DNA of 48,483 bases from Branchiostoma floridae (GCF_000003815.2 NW_023365734.1:1-48483); one strand, 5' to 3'; numbered from the stretch's first letter, positions 1 through 11,962 are shown. Translations and numbers: made by a program. Notes: generated from the sequence alone by a model not told the origin.

Positions 1-2100
1 GTGTGACTAGTAAAGGAAGCAGTTGAACATTCTGTTTCATACTCGCAAAACAAAGCGGGAATCTAGAAATGTAGTACTTGTGATGAAGCTTTTCAGCAGA
101 AGAATCACAAGGGAGTGTGACAAGTACAGGTGTGTTTCCCTCAGGTGGGTTACCGTGTTATATATATATATATAAATAAGATATTTATTTCAGAATGAAA
201 TATGCAATTGTTACATATAGTCACATATCTACCATAATTCACTGCACAATATTTTCAATAATGTATACACTTCATGCTTACTTTAACCTAAAACTCTGAA
301 AAGCTTATTTTATTATATCCTATTTATGTAATAGCTTGAAACCATGAGTATTAAAGTCAATTATCATAAACTGATGATTTTTACTTTTGGATTACTCATT
401 AAATTTGTACATTATTCAATATTATGATCATGCTGAAGACTTTATTCTCATTAAATTTATTTTTCAAAATTGTAAGTCAACTTTAAGAGTAATCCAAAAG
501 GTATAAAAATATCATAATTTGGTTTTAGTTTCTTCTAATTTGTTAAATTTCAGCCGTTAATCAAGTTAAAGTAAGCGAGGATCTAAAAAAACGTTCGTAG
601 TGCGTACCCAATATTTCCGTTTGTCAACTTGATGGCGAATGTGTCAATTATCTATTTTATCAATATATTAGATATGCGTGGTTTTATTGATGGTTAAGAA
701 TGGGGCTAATCAAGTTAAAGTAGGCGCTGGGCTAGGAGCTATAAAACGTTAGTCAACTTGGTGGCTAATGTTTCAACTATTTTATCTTGTCTATCAGTAT
801 ATCAGATATATATGCGTGCTCTGAATGATGTGTATAAGAATGGCGTTTTTACAAAAGGCTCAGAGGCAAAATTGTTAGTTGCTAGGATGATGCATGTTGA
901 CCGTGGAAGTCTGCAAATGAGGAGAATAAAACTTTGAAAGGGCATCGTTTCTCTTGAGTCTGACTGAAGAGTATATGGAGTCTAGGACTGAGATCTTCTC
1001 AAATTTGTGGCTAAATTATGCATATCAATGCACTCTGTAAATTGGAGCTGAGGTTCTGGATACACATATTATATATTAGTAGACACTGTGTACAAGTGTA
1101 AGAGTTTGCGTGGTGAGATGAGCGGCAGACGGACCAGGGCTTCACACCTGCTAGACCCTATCTATGCAAGAACTGACAAATACAAAAGAAGTCCACTTCC
1201 ATACATGGTACACCTACTAAACTCCACTGAAATGTAACAGCACGTATGATATGTACAATGTACTTGTACCATTAATTAGAGCATTCGAACAACTACACTA
1301 CTTTATTGTGTGTCACTCTACCAGGCAATTCTATTCTGTATATATGTAGAGTTTTAAACTAATGTGTAACACATTATGAACGGCTATTAAACCATGATGT
1401 TTTTTCTACAAATTGGAAATGTGATTATGTGATTTTGTGTGCACAAGCATAATTCAACTGAGGTTGAATATAGTGTATGCAATCATTTCCCCTGGGTGTT
1501 ATCATGTCGGGGTGTGTCAGTGGACAAGTAAATAAACAAATACTGATTGTAAATGGCATTTGTTTTACGCTTTATACATGTTTCACGTGAGAGATACGTA
1601 TGAAGTCGAGGCGAATCTGAAAAAGGTTGCGATAAATAAAATAATCTTTCTTCATTGATAAAAGTTTGGGAGGTAAAGACTATGACAGATCGTTTGAGTA
1701 GAATTGGATATTTAAAACAGACACGCAACATTTCCAAAAGTCCTTCCAAGGTGAGTAGAATTGGATATTTAATAGTTTATCTGTAGCACACTTAACTTAG
1801 CTGGTGACTGTTGTTAATCTCGTGTGCAGTATTAGGTGATGACAGTTTATTTTCTTGGTTCTTGAATATTTCTTAAACCTGACAAAAGGGTATGTCAGCC
1901 CGTAAGAGGCAGTATAATCCCTGCAGTGTGTGAACATGTGCACTGATCATGATGATGATGATTTGTTTGTTAATTCAAAAGGATGGCTGGAAGGAAAAGT
2001 TTTGAGTGCCATAATGATTTGAATTTATATTGATTTTATGTTGTGGTATTCATAATGTTTTATAAAATATCAGTGAACTTCAAGAAGACACCTTAAGATT
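1..2100. other. AT-rich non-genic stretch with small repeats
   Basis: No convincing coding region. It contains an imperfect hairpin (arms near 382-397 and 487-502, sharing CTTTTGGATTACTC) and a degenerate two-copy repeat beginning TAATCAAGTTAAAGTA at about 558 and 706. The open frame at 1483-1749 shows no recognisable protein. Confidence 0.6.
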
Positions 2101-2151
2101 GGGCAACACTGTTTTCTTCCCTTCCAGATTCTTGATGCCCCAGAACTCCTT

Positions 2152-2445
2152 GTGGATTGGTCTGCTACCAACACCTTGAGTGTCCAGCGGTCCAGCGCTG
2201 TTTCTGCCAAGAAGTTTATCTATTACATTTATAACGAACGAACGAGAAGAGAGGGGATTTCTATGGGGAAGCCGATAAATGGGACAGAGCCCTGTTTAAA
2301 AACATTATCAATTATTCTCATATTGCCCGAAGAATCGTGCACGTCTATAGCGCCATACAAATGTAAGGTGTGCGGCAAGCCGTTCAAACAGCTATGTCAT
2401 ATGAAGACTCACCCTGGGGAGAAATACAATATTTTGTTGATTTAA
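2152..2445 (+). pseudogene. C2H2 zinc-finger fragment
   Basis: The frame ends with YKCKVCGKPFK...CHMKTHPGEK at about 2356-2423. The CxxCGKxF start and the H-x-GEK linker are typical of a Krueppel-type finger. About three residues before the first histidine are missing and the linker threonine is proline, so the finger is defective. It is followed by a stop and an AATAAA. Upstream residues are not recognised. It is probably a relic of the gene family seen again at 6.2-7.0 and 10.2 kb. Confidence 0.55.
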
Positions 2446-2519
2446 GTTACCTATACCTATATAATCTTTCATATTTTTATGTAGTAAATTTGAAATAAAT
2501 CTTAATCTTAAGAGAAAAA

Positions 2520-3300
2520 AAGAAGCTGGCAGCACCTCCTGCAGCACGCACCCATGATCAGTCTACAACTACATGTAGCACCTAGTGACCATCCATTCTC
2601 CCCACAGAAAACACTGCGCCCCGTAGACGGGCAAGCAAACTATTCACGATAGAAGAAAATATGGACGAAGCCACCGTACAGTTCACGAACACTGAGCAGA
2701 AGACGAGCTAGCATTAACCGAGGTGTGTTCTCTGGAACGAGAGAGGAAATCTGCTAGCAGTTGGGACCCACATGGCCTAAAACGACAGTGTAAACAACTC
2801 CAACAACAAATCATTCACGTTTATCCAGCCTTAAAATCATTTTTACGCTTTTATTATCAAAGTTTATATCGAAGACACATAAGCTGAGGACCAAACTGCA
2901 GGAGGTGAGGCATGGCTTAAAGTGTTATGAACATCAGAGTGGATGTTTGGTCCGAAGGTCTGGCCGCTTTCCAGGAAACTATTCCAAACGAGGTTTATTC
3001 CCTGCTATCAAATCAAATTGAGAGAATTTTATTGGGGTTTACGTTGGACCTGTGGAGTCCCCGCGTTTGACAGCTGGCAGATGTGTTTCCACGGAACTCT
3101 GAGGAACAACATCAAACCTATCCTGGAGACGGGGGGACTGCGCCGACCGGGTAACGGCTTCAACCTTATTATTATAGTGTTTTCATGACCCGTTCACGGT
3201 ATAAGCCGAACGGTACCCAGATCTGAAATTGTACACTGTTCTCTGTATGAGAAAAATCAAATTGAGAGAATTTTATTGGGGTTTACGTTGGTGTTATTAA
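2520..3300 (+). pseudogene. 'FHGT' module, copy 1 of 3
   Basis: A conserved block shared with 4075-4530 and 4606-5030. It encodes DSWQMCFHGTLR-NIKPI then LETGGLRRPG. W...FHGT...I..I...GGL..PG resembles the nucleotide-binding start of ADP-ribosyltransferase-like domains seen in invertebrate orphan proteins (family assignment is inference). Copy 1 has N for D after LR. Each copy stops soon after FNLIII, so only one exon's worth is present. Confidence 0.45.
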
Positions 3301-3529
3301 GACCTGTGGAACTGAAACCGTAATTTGGTCACACCGACCAATATTTTCTCTTGATCCCACACGTGTAGCCTGACCACGTGTAAGTTATATGGTGGAAGAC
3401 TTAACGTTATACTACTTTGAAAGAATAAAAACGTTAATTTAGCGTTGTTTACTTATTTGGCATTACGTTAAGTACGTGACAACCTTAAGTCCATTTAAAT
3501 CATGATATGCCTTAATTTGTAGGAGATGA

Positions 3530-3990
3530 TATTTCCGGAGGAATCCTGAGTCAGAGGAATGGTCACTACAATAAGCTTAAAGTTTGTGGCTTGTGGTTTG
3601 AAACAAAGGACACTTCATGTGTCGTGAGTTAGCGATGGAGAAGGGAGTGCCAACGCCATGACTTTTAGTCTAAAATGCGGAAGAAATTCTTCGTGATATC
3701 TCAACAAATACACTGATACACTTATTAAAAAGCGAAATTGAAGCGAAAAAACGACTACAAGGACAAGAGTACAAGTTCTACTGCTAGAAAGAGTGATATA
3801 TATTCATTGTAATATAATGTAATGAGTAAGACACGGCTTAAAAATATGTCAAGTGCTAGAATCAGCTGCATCAGATATGGGACAAAGTCCAGGTAGAATT
3901 AATGATTTGGTATCGAACCACCAAGAAGAATGGTTTGGTCAGGATTATATATAGGAATAACAAGCATTGAATAAGAGCCTACATATGTCC
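3530..3990. repeat. Segmental duplication block, copy 1
   Basis: The block beginning 'GGAATCCTGAGTCAGAGG' is repeated with few changes at 5330-5830 (anchor AGTCAGAGGAATRGTCACTA), about 1.8 kb away. No coding sense is seen in it. Confidence 0.75.
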
Positions 3991-4074
3991 ATAGATTCGG
4001 GAATCTATAGGTAAGAGTAACTGGAGAAATTATAGGCAGGCGGAAATGCTGAAGGAAGCTGAAGAGTTGACGAA

Positions 4075-4530
4075 GAAGTTGGCAGCACATCCTGCAGCAC
4101 GCACCCATGATCAGTCTACAACTACAACAGCCAGCAGCTGCGGGAGTCCATACGAAACGATTGTTATTAACGCGGAGAAGCAAGCAGACTGGCATTAGCG
4201 ACGGTCTGGCTGCGTTCCAGAAAACCATTTGAAACGAGGTTGATTCCCTACTATCAAATCAAATCGAGAGAATTTTGTTGGGGTTTACGTTAGACCTGTG
4301 GAGTCGCCGCGTTTGACAGCTGGCAGATGTATTTCCACGGAACTCTGAGGGACAACATCAAACCTATCCTGGAGACGGGGGGACTGCGCCGACCGGGTAG
4401 CGGCTTCAACCTTATCATTATAGCGTTTTCAGGACCCGTTAACGGTATAATCCGAACGGTACCCAGATCTGAAATTGTACACTGTTCTCTGTATGAGAAA
4501 AATCAAATTGAGAGAATTTTATTGGGGTTT
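4075..4530 (+). pseudogene. 'FHGT' module, copy 2 of 3
   Basis: The same block as at 2520 and 4606. Upstream of the FHGT segment a second open stretch reads MISLQLQQPAAAGVHTK..., conserved with copy 3. The FHGT portion lies at about 4312-4440 and ends FNLIIIAFSGP before a stop. Confidence 0.45.
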
Positions 4531-4605
4531 ACCTATATAATCTTTCATATTCTTATGTAGTAAATTTGAAATAAATCCTAATATTAAGAGGAAAAAAGAA
4601 GAAGC

Positions 4606-5030
4606 TGACACCACCTCCTGCAGCACGCACTCATGATCAGTCTACAACTACAACAGCCTGCAGCTGCGGGAGTCCATACGAAACGATTGTTATTAACGCG
4701 GAGAAGCAAGCAGACTTGCATTAGCGACGGTCTGGCTGCGTTCCAGAAAACCATTCCAAACGAGGTTGATTCCCTACTATCAAATTAAATTGAGAGAATT
4801 TTATTGGGGTTTACGTTGGACCTGTGGAGTCGCCGCGTTTGACAGCTGGCAGATGTGTTTCCACGGAACTCTGAGGGACAACATCAAACCTATCCTGGAG
4901 ACGGGGGGACTGCGCCGACCGGGTAGCGGCTTCAACCTTATTATTATAGTGTTTTCATGACCCGTTCACGGTATAAGCCGAACGGTACCCAGATCTGAAA
5001 TTGTACACTGTTCTCTGAATGAGAAAAATC
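4606..5030 (+). pseudogene. 'FHGT' module, copy 3 of 3
   Basis: Closest to copy 2. The upstream stretch reads CISDGLAAFQKTIPNEVDSL then a stop, where copy 2 stays open a little longer. The FHGT portion is at about 4840-4960. With the downstream block this forms part of a segmental duplication (3530-3990 copied at 5330-5830). Confidence 0.45.
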
Positions 5031-5329
5031 CTATTTGAAAATGCTATAGTAATTTTACGATGTTTCAGTCGTATTTATATCTCTGTTCCAGGTGCTGACA
5101 GAGAAAGCAGTTCAGTTGAATGTAAGTAGGCAGTAAGAAGGTAACATTACAGTGAAAAGCAACCACTTATGATGCCTTAAGAATATTCTAGTTGAAGGCA
5201 TCAATACTTTGTGTGCTGTAAATGCTGAACATAATTGTTTGGAAATAATAACATTTGTGTCTGCTTTCCATATGACTTTATCTTGTATGTTTTTGCTTCT
5301 TTTGTAACCATAAGTTTGACTGCTAGGAA

Positions 5330-5830
5330 TCCAGAGTCAGAGGAATAGTCACTACAATAAACTTAAAGTTTGTGGCTTGTGGTTTGAAACGAAGGACACT
5401 TTGGCGCTTCATGTGTCGTGACTTAGCGATGGAGAAAGGAGTGCCAACGCCATGACTTTTAGCCTAAAATGCGGAAGAAAGGCTTCGTGATATCTCCACA
5501 AATACACTGATACACTTATCAAAAATCGAAATTGAATTGAAAAAAAAACCCGACTACAATGACAAGAGTATAAGTTCTACTGCTAGAAAGAGTGATAGAT
5601 ATTCATTGTAATGAGTAAGACACGGCTGTGAAAAATAACATGTGCTAGAATCAGCTGTATCAGATATGGGACAAAGTCCAGGTAGAACTAATGATTTGGT
5701 ATCGAACCACCAAGAAGAATGGTTTGGTCAGGATTATATAGAGGAATAACAAGCATTGAATAAGAGCATACACGTGTACATAGATTCGGGAGATCTCAAT
5801 GTGAGAGTAACTGGAGTAATCTTAGGCAGG
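5330..5830. repeat. Segmental duplication block, copy 2
   Basis: Copy of 3530-3990, including the stretch with AAGAAGAATGGTTTGGTCAG. Together with the FHGT modules it shows repeated local duplication of about 1.8 kb followed by decay. Confidence 0.75.
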
Positions 5831-6200
5831 CTAAAATGGAATACACTGCCATACTACCAATCACAATTTGGAAATTAGTTAAAGGACAAAATGAATAGCA
5901 TTGGAAAGATACTTGCACATGACATTCCTACCTATTTTGAAGATCTTTACCATAAGACAGACGAGGTTAACTCGGAGTTCAACTTCTTTGTTACTATCTT
6001 GCACACAGAAACCACTGGCAGTACAAATTCTATTTAAAGGCTCTGGATTTTTCGACCGAGTAGAAAAAAATCTATTATCTTACTTCATTTACAATGCCAA
6101 CAAATAAAAGTAAAGAAGTAAATAGAATTGTCTTGAATGGGAAGTGATGTCCTCTTTTTACTTCTACTGTCACACATTAATTCTACTCTAATAGCAATAT

Positions 6201-7020
6201 TCATATATGTATCTGCATATGATTTTATACAGGAGGATGGTAAACAGAGGAAATTATTTACGGATAAATCATTCATCTTTTCCCTCCATCAGGATGAGGT
6301 GCAAGGTCTGCAGCAGGCAGTTCAAGAGGCAGGACAACCTCACCCGGCACCTTCTCACACACACAGGGGAGAAACCCTACAACTTCATATATGTATCTGC
6401 ATATAATTTTATACAGGAAGACGGGAAATATTTTCGGATAAATCATTCATCTTTTCCCTCCATCAGGATGAGGTGTCAGGTGTGTGTGTGTGGGGGGGGG
6501 GGGGGTGCAGTTCAGACCCAAAAACCTGGCCCGACACATGTGCATTCACACAGGGGAGAAACCTTACAACTTCATATATGTGTCTGCATATGATTTTATA
6601 CAGGAAGACGAGAAACGCGATGAAATCATTTTCGGATTAGTAAGTTCCCTCCATCAGGAGTAGCTGTGAGGTTTGTGGCCGTCAGTTCAGTAGGTGCGAC
6701 AACCTCACCAGGCATGTGCTCACACACACAGGGGAGAAACCCTACAACTTCATATATGTATCTGCATATGATTTTATACAGGAAGACGGGACACAGCCTG
6801 AGGAAATTATTTTCGGATAAATCATTCATCTTTTCCCTCCATCAGGATGAGGTGTGTGGAGTGCGGAAGGCAGTTTAGGCCAGACAACCTACAAAGACAC
6901 ATGCAGAACTCACATGCACCCCTAGCCTACAACTGTCGGTAGTGCAGGAAGCAGTTCAGCTTGAATTCTAATCTTACAAGACACATGGAGACTCACACAG
7001 GTCAGAAGGGTTTAACTCAG
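6201..7020 (+). pseudogene. Tandem array of single C2H2 zinc-finger units, decayed
   Basis: Four units start with TCATATATGT at 6201, 6385, 6572 and 6750 (spacing 184, 187, 178 bp). Each unit is an intron-like spacer ending in CCATCAG plus one finger. Finger 1 is intact (MRCKVCSRQFKRQDNLTRH then HTGEKPY). Finger 2 is broken by a run of 14 G after a TG repeat. Finger 3 is nearly intact ([17 protein letters not shown]). Unit 4 has two fingers, the second with a TAG inside its first zinc knuckle. There is no long open frame, so it is probably dead or a fragment of a larger zinc-finger gene. Confidence 0.75.
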
Positions 7021-7210
7021 AGTTAAACTTGTTACAATATTGCATACACATAACTATTCCATTTTAAGGCTATGGATTTTTCTTCTGGAAAGATATTGAG
7101 CGATAGAGTAGGGAAAAATACTATTCTTTTACTTCATTTACAATGGCAAGTAAACAAATACTTAAAAAATAAATGAAATTGTCTTGAATGGGAAGTAATG
7201 TCCTCTTTTC
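7020..7210. repeat. Copy of the 5960-6190 segment
   Basis: Starts with a TTAACTC-GAGTT palindromic stretch and shares GAATTGTCTTGAATGGGAAG / AATTGTCTTGAATGGGAAG with the segment that precedes the zinc-finger array, so the array is bracketed by two copies of the same sequence. Part of it (CTTCTACTCTAATA) recurs before the 10.2-kb finger locus. Confidence 0.7.
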
Positions 7211-7811
7211 ACTCCTGTCAGCAATACACATTAAAGACTTCCAAACCCAAGATGGCGGAAAGGAAGGAACATTTTCTTTAAAATTCGTGAGACGTCCGTT
7301 TCGAGAGAGATGTATGAAGCCAGAACTATCGCCTAGAAGCAGTACTTAGAAGCGGAAATCCGGATCGAAGCGGATCCAACATGGTGGCGCAGGCCAAAGG
7401 GATTACGTAAATCAAGGCTAAAAAAAGGTTGCAAAAAAAATCCCTCATGCGGAAGATCATAAACGCTTTCTTAGTGAAGTCCTTAACTTGGAGCGATTCT
7501 ATTCCAAGGAAAATGGCTCAGGGAAATGGATCAGGAATTTAAAGACTGTTTCACATCATGTGCAAAAGTCTTCCCAGAAAGACGATATGACAAAGTAAGT
7601 GTTAACTACAGCAAAACGAGAAAAGAAGTAAGAAATGATATGATACACATTCCACGCCATTAACATTTCACAAGGAGAAAGAGAATAAAGAATTATGAAA
7701 TGTTCATGATAACTACAACGGGAAACCGGAGAAGAAGGAAGTTCAAGTTGGCTGTGATAAAAAAAAAATGTTATAGTGATGTAGATTTTTGTTACTTCCT
7801 TTCGGAATAGT

Positions 7812-8240
7812 GATGTGATTTACATCCAAGAGACCTGGGCCGACAATCTTGTCGATTTTGATTTTCCATGTTTTTGTCTTTTTAGTAGTTGTAGAAGTAG
7901 AAAGAAGAGAGCGAAAAAGATTTCAGGTAGGGTAGCCGCTATTTTCAAAAGTTATTTGAAGGGTATTCACAAACGTAACAGTAGTACATCCGACACTATC
8001 TGGTATAAATTAAACAGTTTGTCGGCATTGCAAACGATTTATATCTTTGGAAAAGTTTCGGAGGGAATATAAACATTACAAAGTCATCAGAAATTGATCC
8101 TTTTGACACAGTGATATTTGCAAATTCTCAAATTTAGGAGATGTAGTCATCTTAAGAGATTTAAATGCCAGAACGGGGTCAATCAAAGAAACATATTCCG
8201 ATTCCCCCGATTTGCTTACAGTAGACGTATTTCACTTCTC
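7812..8240 (+). pseudogene. Non-LTR retrotransposon endonuclease domain remnant
   Basis: The open stretch YIQETWADNLVDFDF...SGRVAAIFKSYLKG...DTIWYKLNSL follows the layout of the apurinic-type endonuclease of LINEs (QET-W, SGG-A---K, IW-KL). After a frame change GDVVILRDLNARTG appears, matching the G-LNARTG motif of the same domain. Stops and frameshifts make it inactive. Clade undetermined (CR1/L2-like is possible). Confidence 0.65.
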
Positions 8241-8658
8241 TTTCAGGAGAAAGATGGACAGGGCTGGATAAAGAGACCTTTATAGACGCCATCCGATGTA
8301 TGCATTAGAACAAGGACAAGGGCAAATTCTATGGGGTAGCCGAGGAATGGAAAAAAAGTAAAAAAAAAAATCATGGGCGTCTACAAATGTGTATAATGTT
8401 GCTTTGTTAATAACCATTTAGATTTTATCTGTATAGTATCTAATTTAACTTCAATCCATAACTTAGTTATAAGTAAAATGAGATCTCAAAGCACTAGAAG
8501 TCATAACTGTGCGAGACCACTAAAAAAACTTATAAAATCTGGTCAATGAGGACGGGGGTCACTGTACGCAGGATTGTTAATGCTCGTGTTAATGGGAAAG
8601 ATTATTAAGGGAGCACCAGGAAAGTATAATTAAGAATGTATGCTATTTTCTATTCCAG

Positions 8659-8768
8659 AAAACTTGAGATACATCTTCACTAAACTTGGGTTCGAAGTCC
8701 AAACATTTGAGGATCTCACACATCATCAAATCATAAACCTGTTCACCCGTGTCCGTCAATGGATTTAA
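8659..8768 (+). pseudogene. Orphan caspase p20-like exon
   Basis: Follows an AG acceptor after a pyrimidine tract (TTTTCTATTCCAG). It encodes NLRYIFTKLGFEVQTFEDLT then HHQIINLFTRV, matching the caspase large-subunit pattern L--IF--LGFEV---EDLT--EI----. The stop comes at 8766. I found no catalytic His or Cys exon (HG, QACRG) in the window, so this is an isolated duplicated exon or a relic. Confidence 0.6.
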
Positions 8769-8809
8769 GAGGAGTTATAGTAGAAGCAATGTCGGAAAGA
8801 TAAAGAAAA

Positions 8810-9060
8810 GGCTTCGCCGCGGCGCTAATTTTCAGCAGATAGCAGAGTGAACTATGGAAAACAATGAAGAAGAGCCATTCCCAACATTCGTATGACTAAA
8901 ATAAGGTTAAAGGGCGGAAAGTATGGGAGGTGGGCATGACTAAACTAAGCTGAAGATAGTAAATTAGACAGCATGAATGCAGGATGAATTCACCAGACCT
9001 AACACATCTAACATGCATGAAAGAAGGTTTCACCACAGCTCTGATTTGAAGCAGAGTGTT
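8810..9060. repeat. Dispersed about 230-250-bp repeat, locus 1
   Basis: Contains the blocks 'GCTTCGCC-CGGCGCTAATTT', GGGAGGTGGGCATGAC and a second partial start at 9030. The same succession is found in tandem at 11050-11530. Confidence 0.7.
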
Positions 9061-9068
9061 GTATCAAC

Positions 9069-10190
9069 TTGATGTATTTTGTTTCTCGTAGCCAAATGAA
9101 GAAGAGCAGTGGGGATGTGGGCCAGGGGGCTAGGTGGTGTGTATCTGCCATTCAACTGTACCGTCACTTCCTTCCAGACATGCGAGGGAACATTAGCAGT
9201 CGCTTAACTCGTTCATCTACGAAACTGAACTGGCAACGTTGCAAAACTGAGCGCTACAGAAACAGTGCCATACCCCACATGACCCGATTGATAAACGAAT
9301 AATGACTGTATCTTAGCCAACTGTTGTAATTTTATATGTAATCGTTATTTGTATGAATGTCTCTCTCAAACCATGCCAGAGCACTTTTTATCTAACTTGT
9401 CGTTTACGAATTCAATTAATGATATTTTATTCTATTGGTCGTAGCCGTCTACTGGGGCAGACTTCCGCCACCAAAGACGAAGCTCAGAGGTCACCAAGAT
9501 TTTTCATTTCTCAACACAGCATTATCACTGGGAAGGTGTGGCCCCTGTACGTGTCTGAGCCCAGGTTGTCACCATTGCACGATAAAACTATCTTATGCCT
9601 CAACAGTTTCTTATCATGCAAAGTTGAATTGAGTATAGATAGAATGCACATTTCATAACCCGAAATAACATTTAATTACTTAGATGTTTAAAATTTTTGG
9701 CTATAGTTCTCAAATTATTCTAAACGTTTTGTGCAAAGAACACTGACCTAGCAATTGATGAAAAGTCCACACAACAATGAAAACAAGTGGCGTACCAATT
9801 TTCTAATTGGAAGTCAAAGCAGCGCTGGACCGATATCGGGTGAAAAGATCTACAGACAATCTGCCGTTTATATGGTAAACAAATCTGGTTAACTACCTAT
9901 CATGTACGTCACTATCTTTCGTCAGTGACACTGAACAGATCTCTGTTGAAGCGCTTGTTGTTTAATATGATTTGATATGCAAAGAAAGAACACCATCTGA
10001 AGTATTCATGATTCATTCATTCGTACCTCCTACTTCGCAGGTGGCAAAAACGTACACCCTATTACACATCACTTCTACTCTAATAACAATATTTATATAC
10101 GTGTCTGCATATGATTTCATACAGGAAGATAAGAAAAAACCTGATTATTTTCAGATTAATCATTCAGCTTTTCCCTCCAGTAGGTGCACA
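9069..10190. other. Non-genic stretch with unrecognised open frames
   Basis: The open frames at 9069-9302 and 9353-9658 have no recognisable motif and no splice or codon signature I would trust. From about 10067 the sequence copies the segment upstream of the zinc-finger array (TCTACTCTAATA...). Confidence 0.5.
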
Positions 10191-10195
10191 TCAGG

Positions 10196-10500
10196 ATGAG
10201 CTGTACGTGTGAGGTGTGCGGCATGCAGTTCAGTAGGCAGGATAACCTACGTAGACACATGCGGACTCACACAGGGGAGCACCCCTACAGGCGTGAGGAG
10301 ACTGCAGCAAGGAGTTAATCCGGCTGGACCATATGAAGGCCCATATGCTGACACACACAGGGGAGAAACCCTACAACTATGACAACTATGAGAAGTGCAG
10401 CAGGCAGTTCAGTCAGCGCAGTGGGCTTCAGAAACACATGCTGACTCACACAGGAGAGCACTCCTACAGTCTTATCGCTGTTAAACCTGATGTCAGTAAA
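10196..10500 (+). pseudogene. C2H2 zinc-finger fragment, three fingers with breaks
   Basis: Finger A is intact: CEVCGMQFSRQDNLRRHMRT then HTGEHPY. A frame break follows. Finger B is partial (CSKEL...[17 protein letters not shown]). Finger C is CSRQFSQRSGLQKHML then HTGEHSY, ending at a stop about 10501. The preceding spacer (ATATTTATATACGTGTCTGC...) is the same as in the 6.2-7.0 kb array, so the two loci are related. Confidence 0.7.
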
Positions 10501-11049
10501 TAAATGCTCGTCTCTCCGTACACATTGTTGTAGGCAATGGCAACGAGAGCAAAAACACAGGCAGTTAGAAGAACATAATGAAAGATAAGGCGCTAACATC
10601 CAGCGAACCCATCTAACTTAGCTGAACCAGCCCCCACTGTACTTCGTACTTCGTACAGTCCCCGAAGTCTGGGTTTCCAAGAGGCTGGACAGCTGTTAGA
10701 ATATCCTTGACTAACATACCCTGAGTAAGCTGGATGTTCTGCCAGAAAGAAAATGATTTAAAAAAAATAAAACTGTTGTTTGCTCAGTTACCAATGCCAT
10801 AATCAGTCGGGTGATGAATCGTTTAAGCATTTTCGTCAAGGCAGTGCAGTTGCATGGTCATACACATGACTTTAACACAAATAAAACACAGTCTCTTGTA
10901 ATAAAACCAGTCGCACTTGTCTTAACAGCCACCGACATCAATACGAAACAGAAATGTCTGACGAAATAAGACGATACAAACAGGGAAATTAAACATCCAC
11001 CCCCACTGTAAAATTGGACAGTACCAATAAATGAAAACGCTGTGCCGTC

Positions 11050-11530
11050 TAAAGAAATGACTGGAGTTGTGGGAGGTGGGCATGACAAAAGAAGTAAAGT
11101 AGACACGCAAAAACGCAACCCTAATTCACAAGATGACATACCAGACGCCATGAAGTAAAGCTTCGCCACAGCGCTAATTTTAAACAGATATCAAAGTACT
11201 TGAATGCGAGCTACGTAGAATAAAGAAGAGAAGATACATTCCAACACCCTGACTTGGTATGGCTAGAATAAGCTTGAAGGGGCGGGGAGGATGGGAGGTG
11301 GGCATGGCGAGAATAAGCTAAAGATAACGCAAAACAAGCAGACCGCAGAAATGCAACATGGATTCACCAGATAACGTGCAGCACGACATTGAACCATGCA
11401 TGAAATAAGGTTTCGCCACAGCGCTTATCTGAAGCAGATAGTAAGATAGCTGCAAAAGCCGAAGAATGAAGATTAAGAAAACCGTGCGCTCCCTGACCAA
11501 TTAAGCTTGAAGGGAGGTGGGCAAGACTAG
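11050..11530. repeat. Dispersed about 230-250-bp repeat, locus 2 (tandem)
   Basis: GGGAGGTGGGCATG occurs at about 11071, 11294 and 11512, and TCGCCACAGCGCT at about 11162 and 11410. Related to 8810-9060. Open frames across it are by-products of the repeat. Confidence 0.75.
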
Positions 11531-11779
11531 ACTTGACCACGAGCCACCCAAAGCTGCACTGAGACAGGTCCATTGTCGGCGTACTCCTTATATCCACCTT
11601 CTCATTATATCCATCCGCAAGAGTAACTCGTCCGCTACAAAAGAGCGGAAATGAGACAAAATACACCGTTTCAGCTGTCAGTCACATCGAACGTCTCATT
11701 GATAGACCTCAAAGTATGAATTATATAAAAATTAGTGACAGTTTTGAGAGTTCAAAAGGACATGTTTGCTTAAAGAACA

Positions 11780-11962
11780 ATGTACTATTTTCATCCGCAC
11801 ATTTATATAATTATACAACCGAAGACCGTGAAACGGCACCTAAGCCTCAGGTGGGATGGGCCATATCAGGTGATATCTGCAGCTGGTAATCAAAGAAAAA
11901 TGTCACACCAAATTAGTGAGCATTGGCTACACCTGTCAGCCCTTTTAATTACCCCCCGATAA
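11780..11962 (+). pseudogene. Possible LTR-retrotransposon integrase C-terminal remnant
   Basis: KTVKRHLSLRWDGPYQVISA resembles the K-L---W-GPY-V motif at the C-terminal end of Gypsy-type integrases. Only about 60 codons remain and no LTRs or other pol motifs were seen nearby. Confidence 0.35.
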
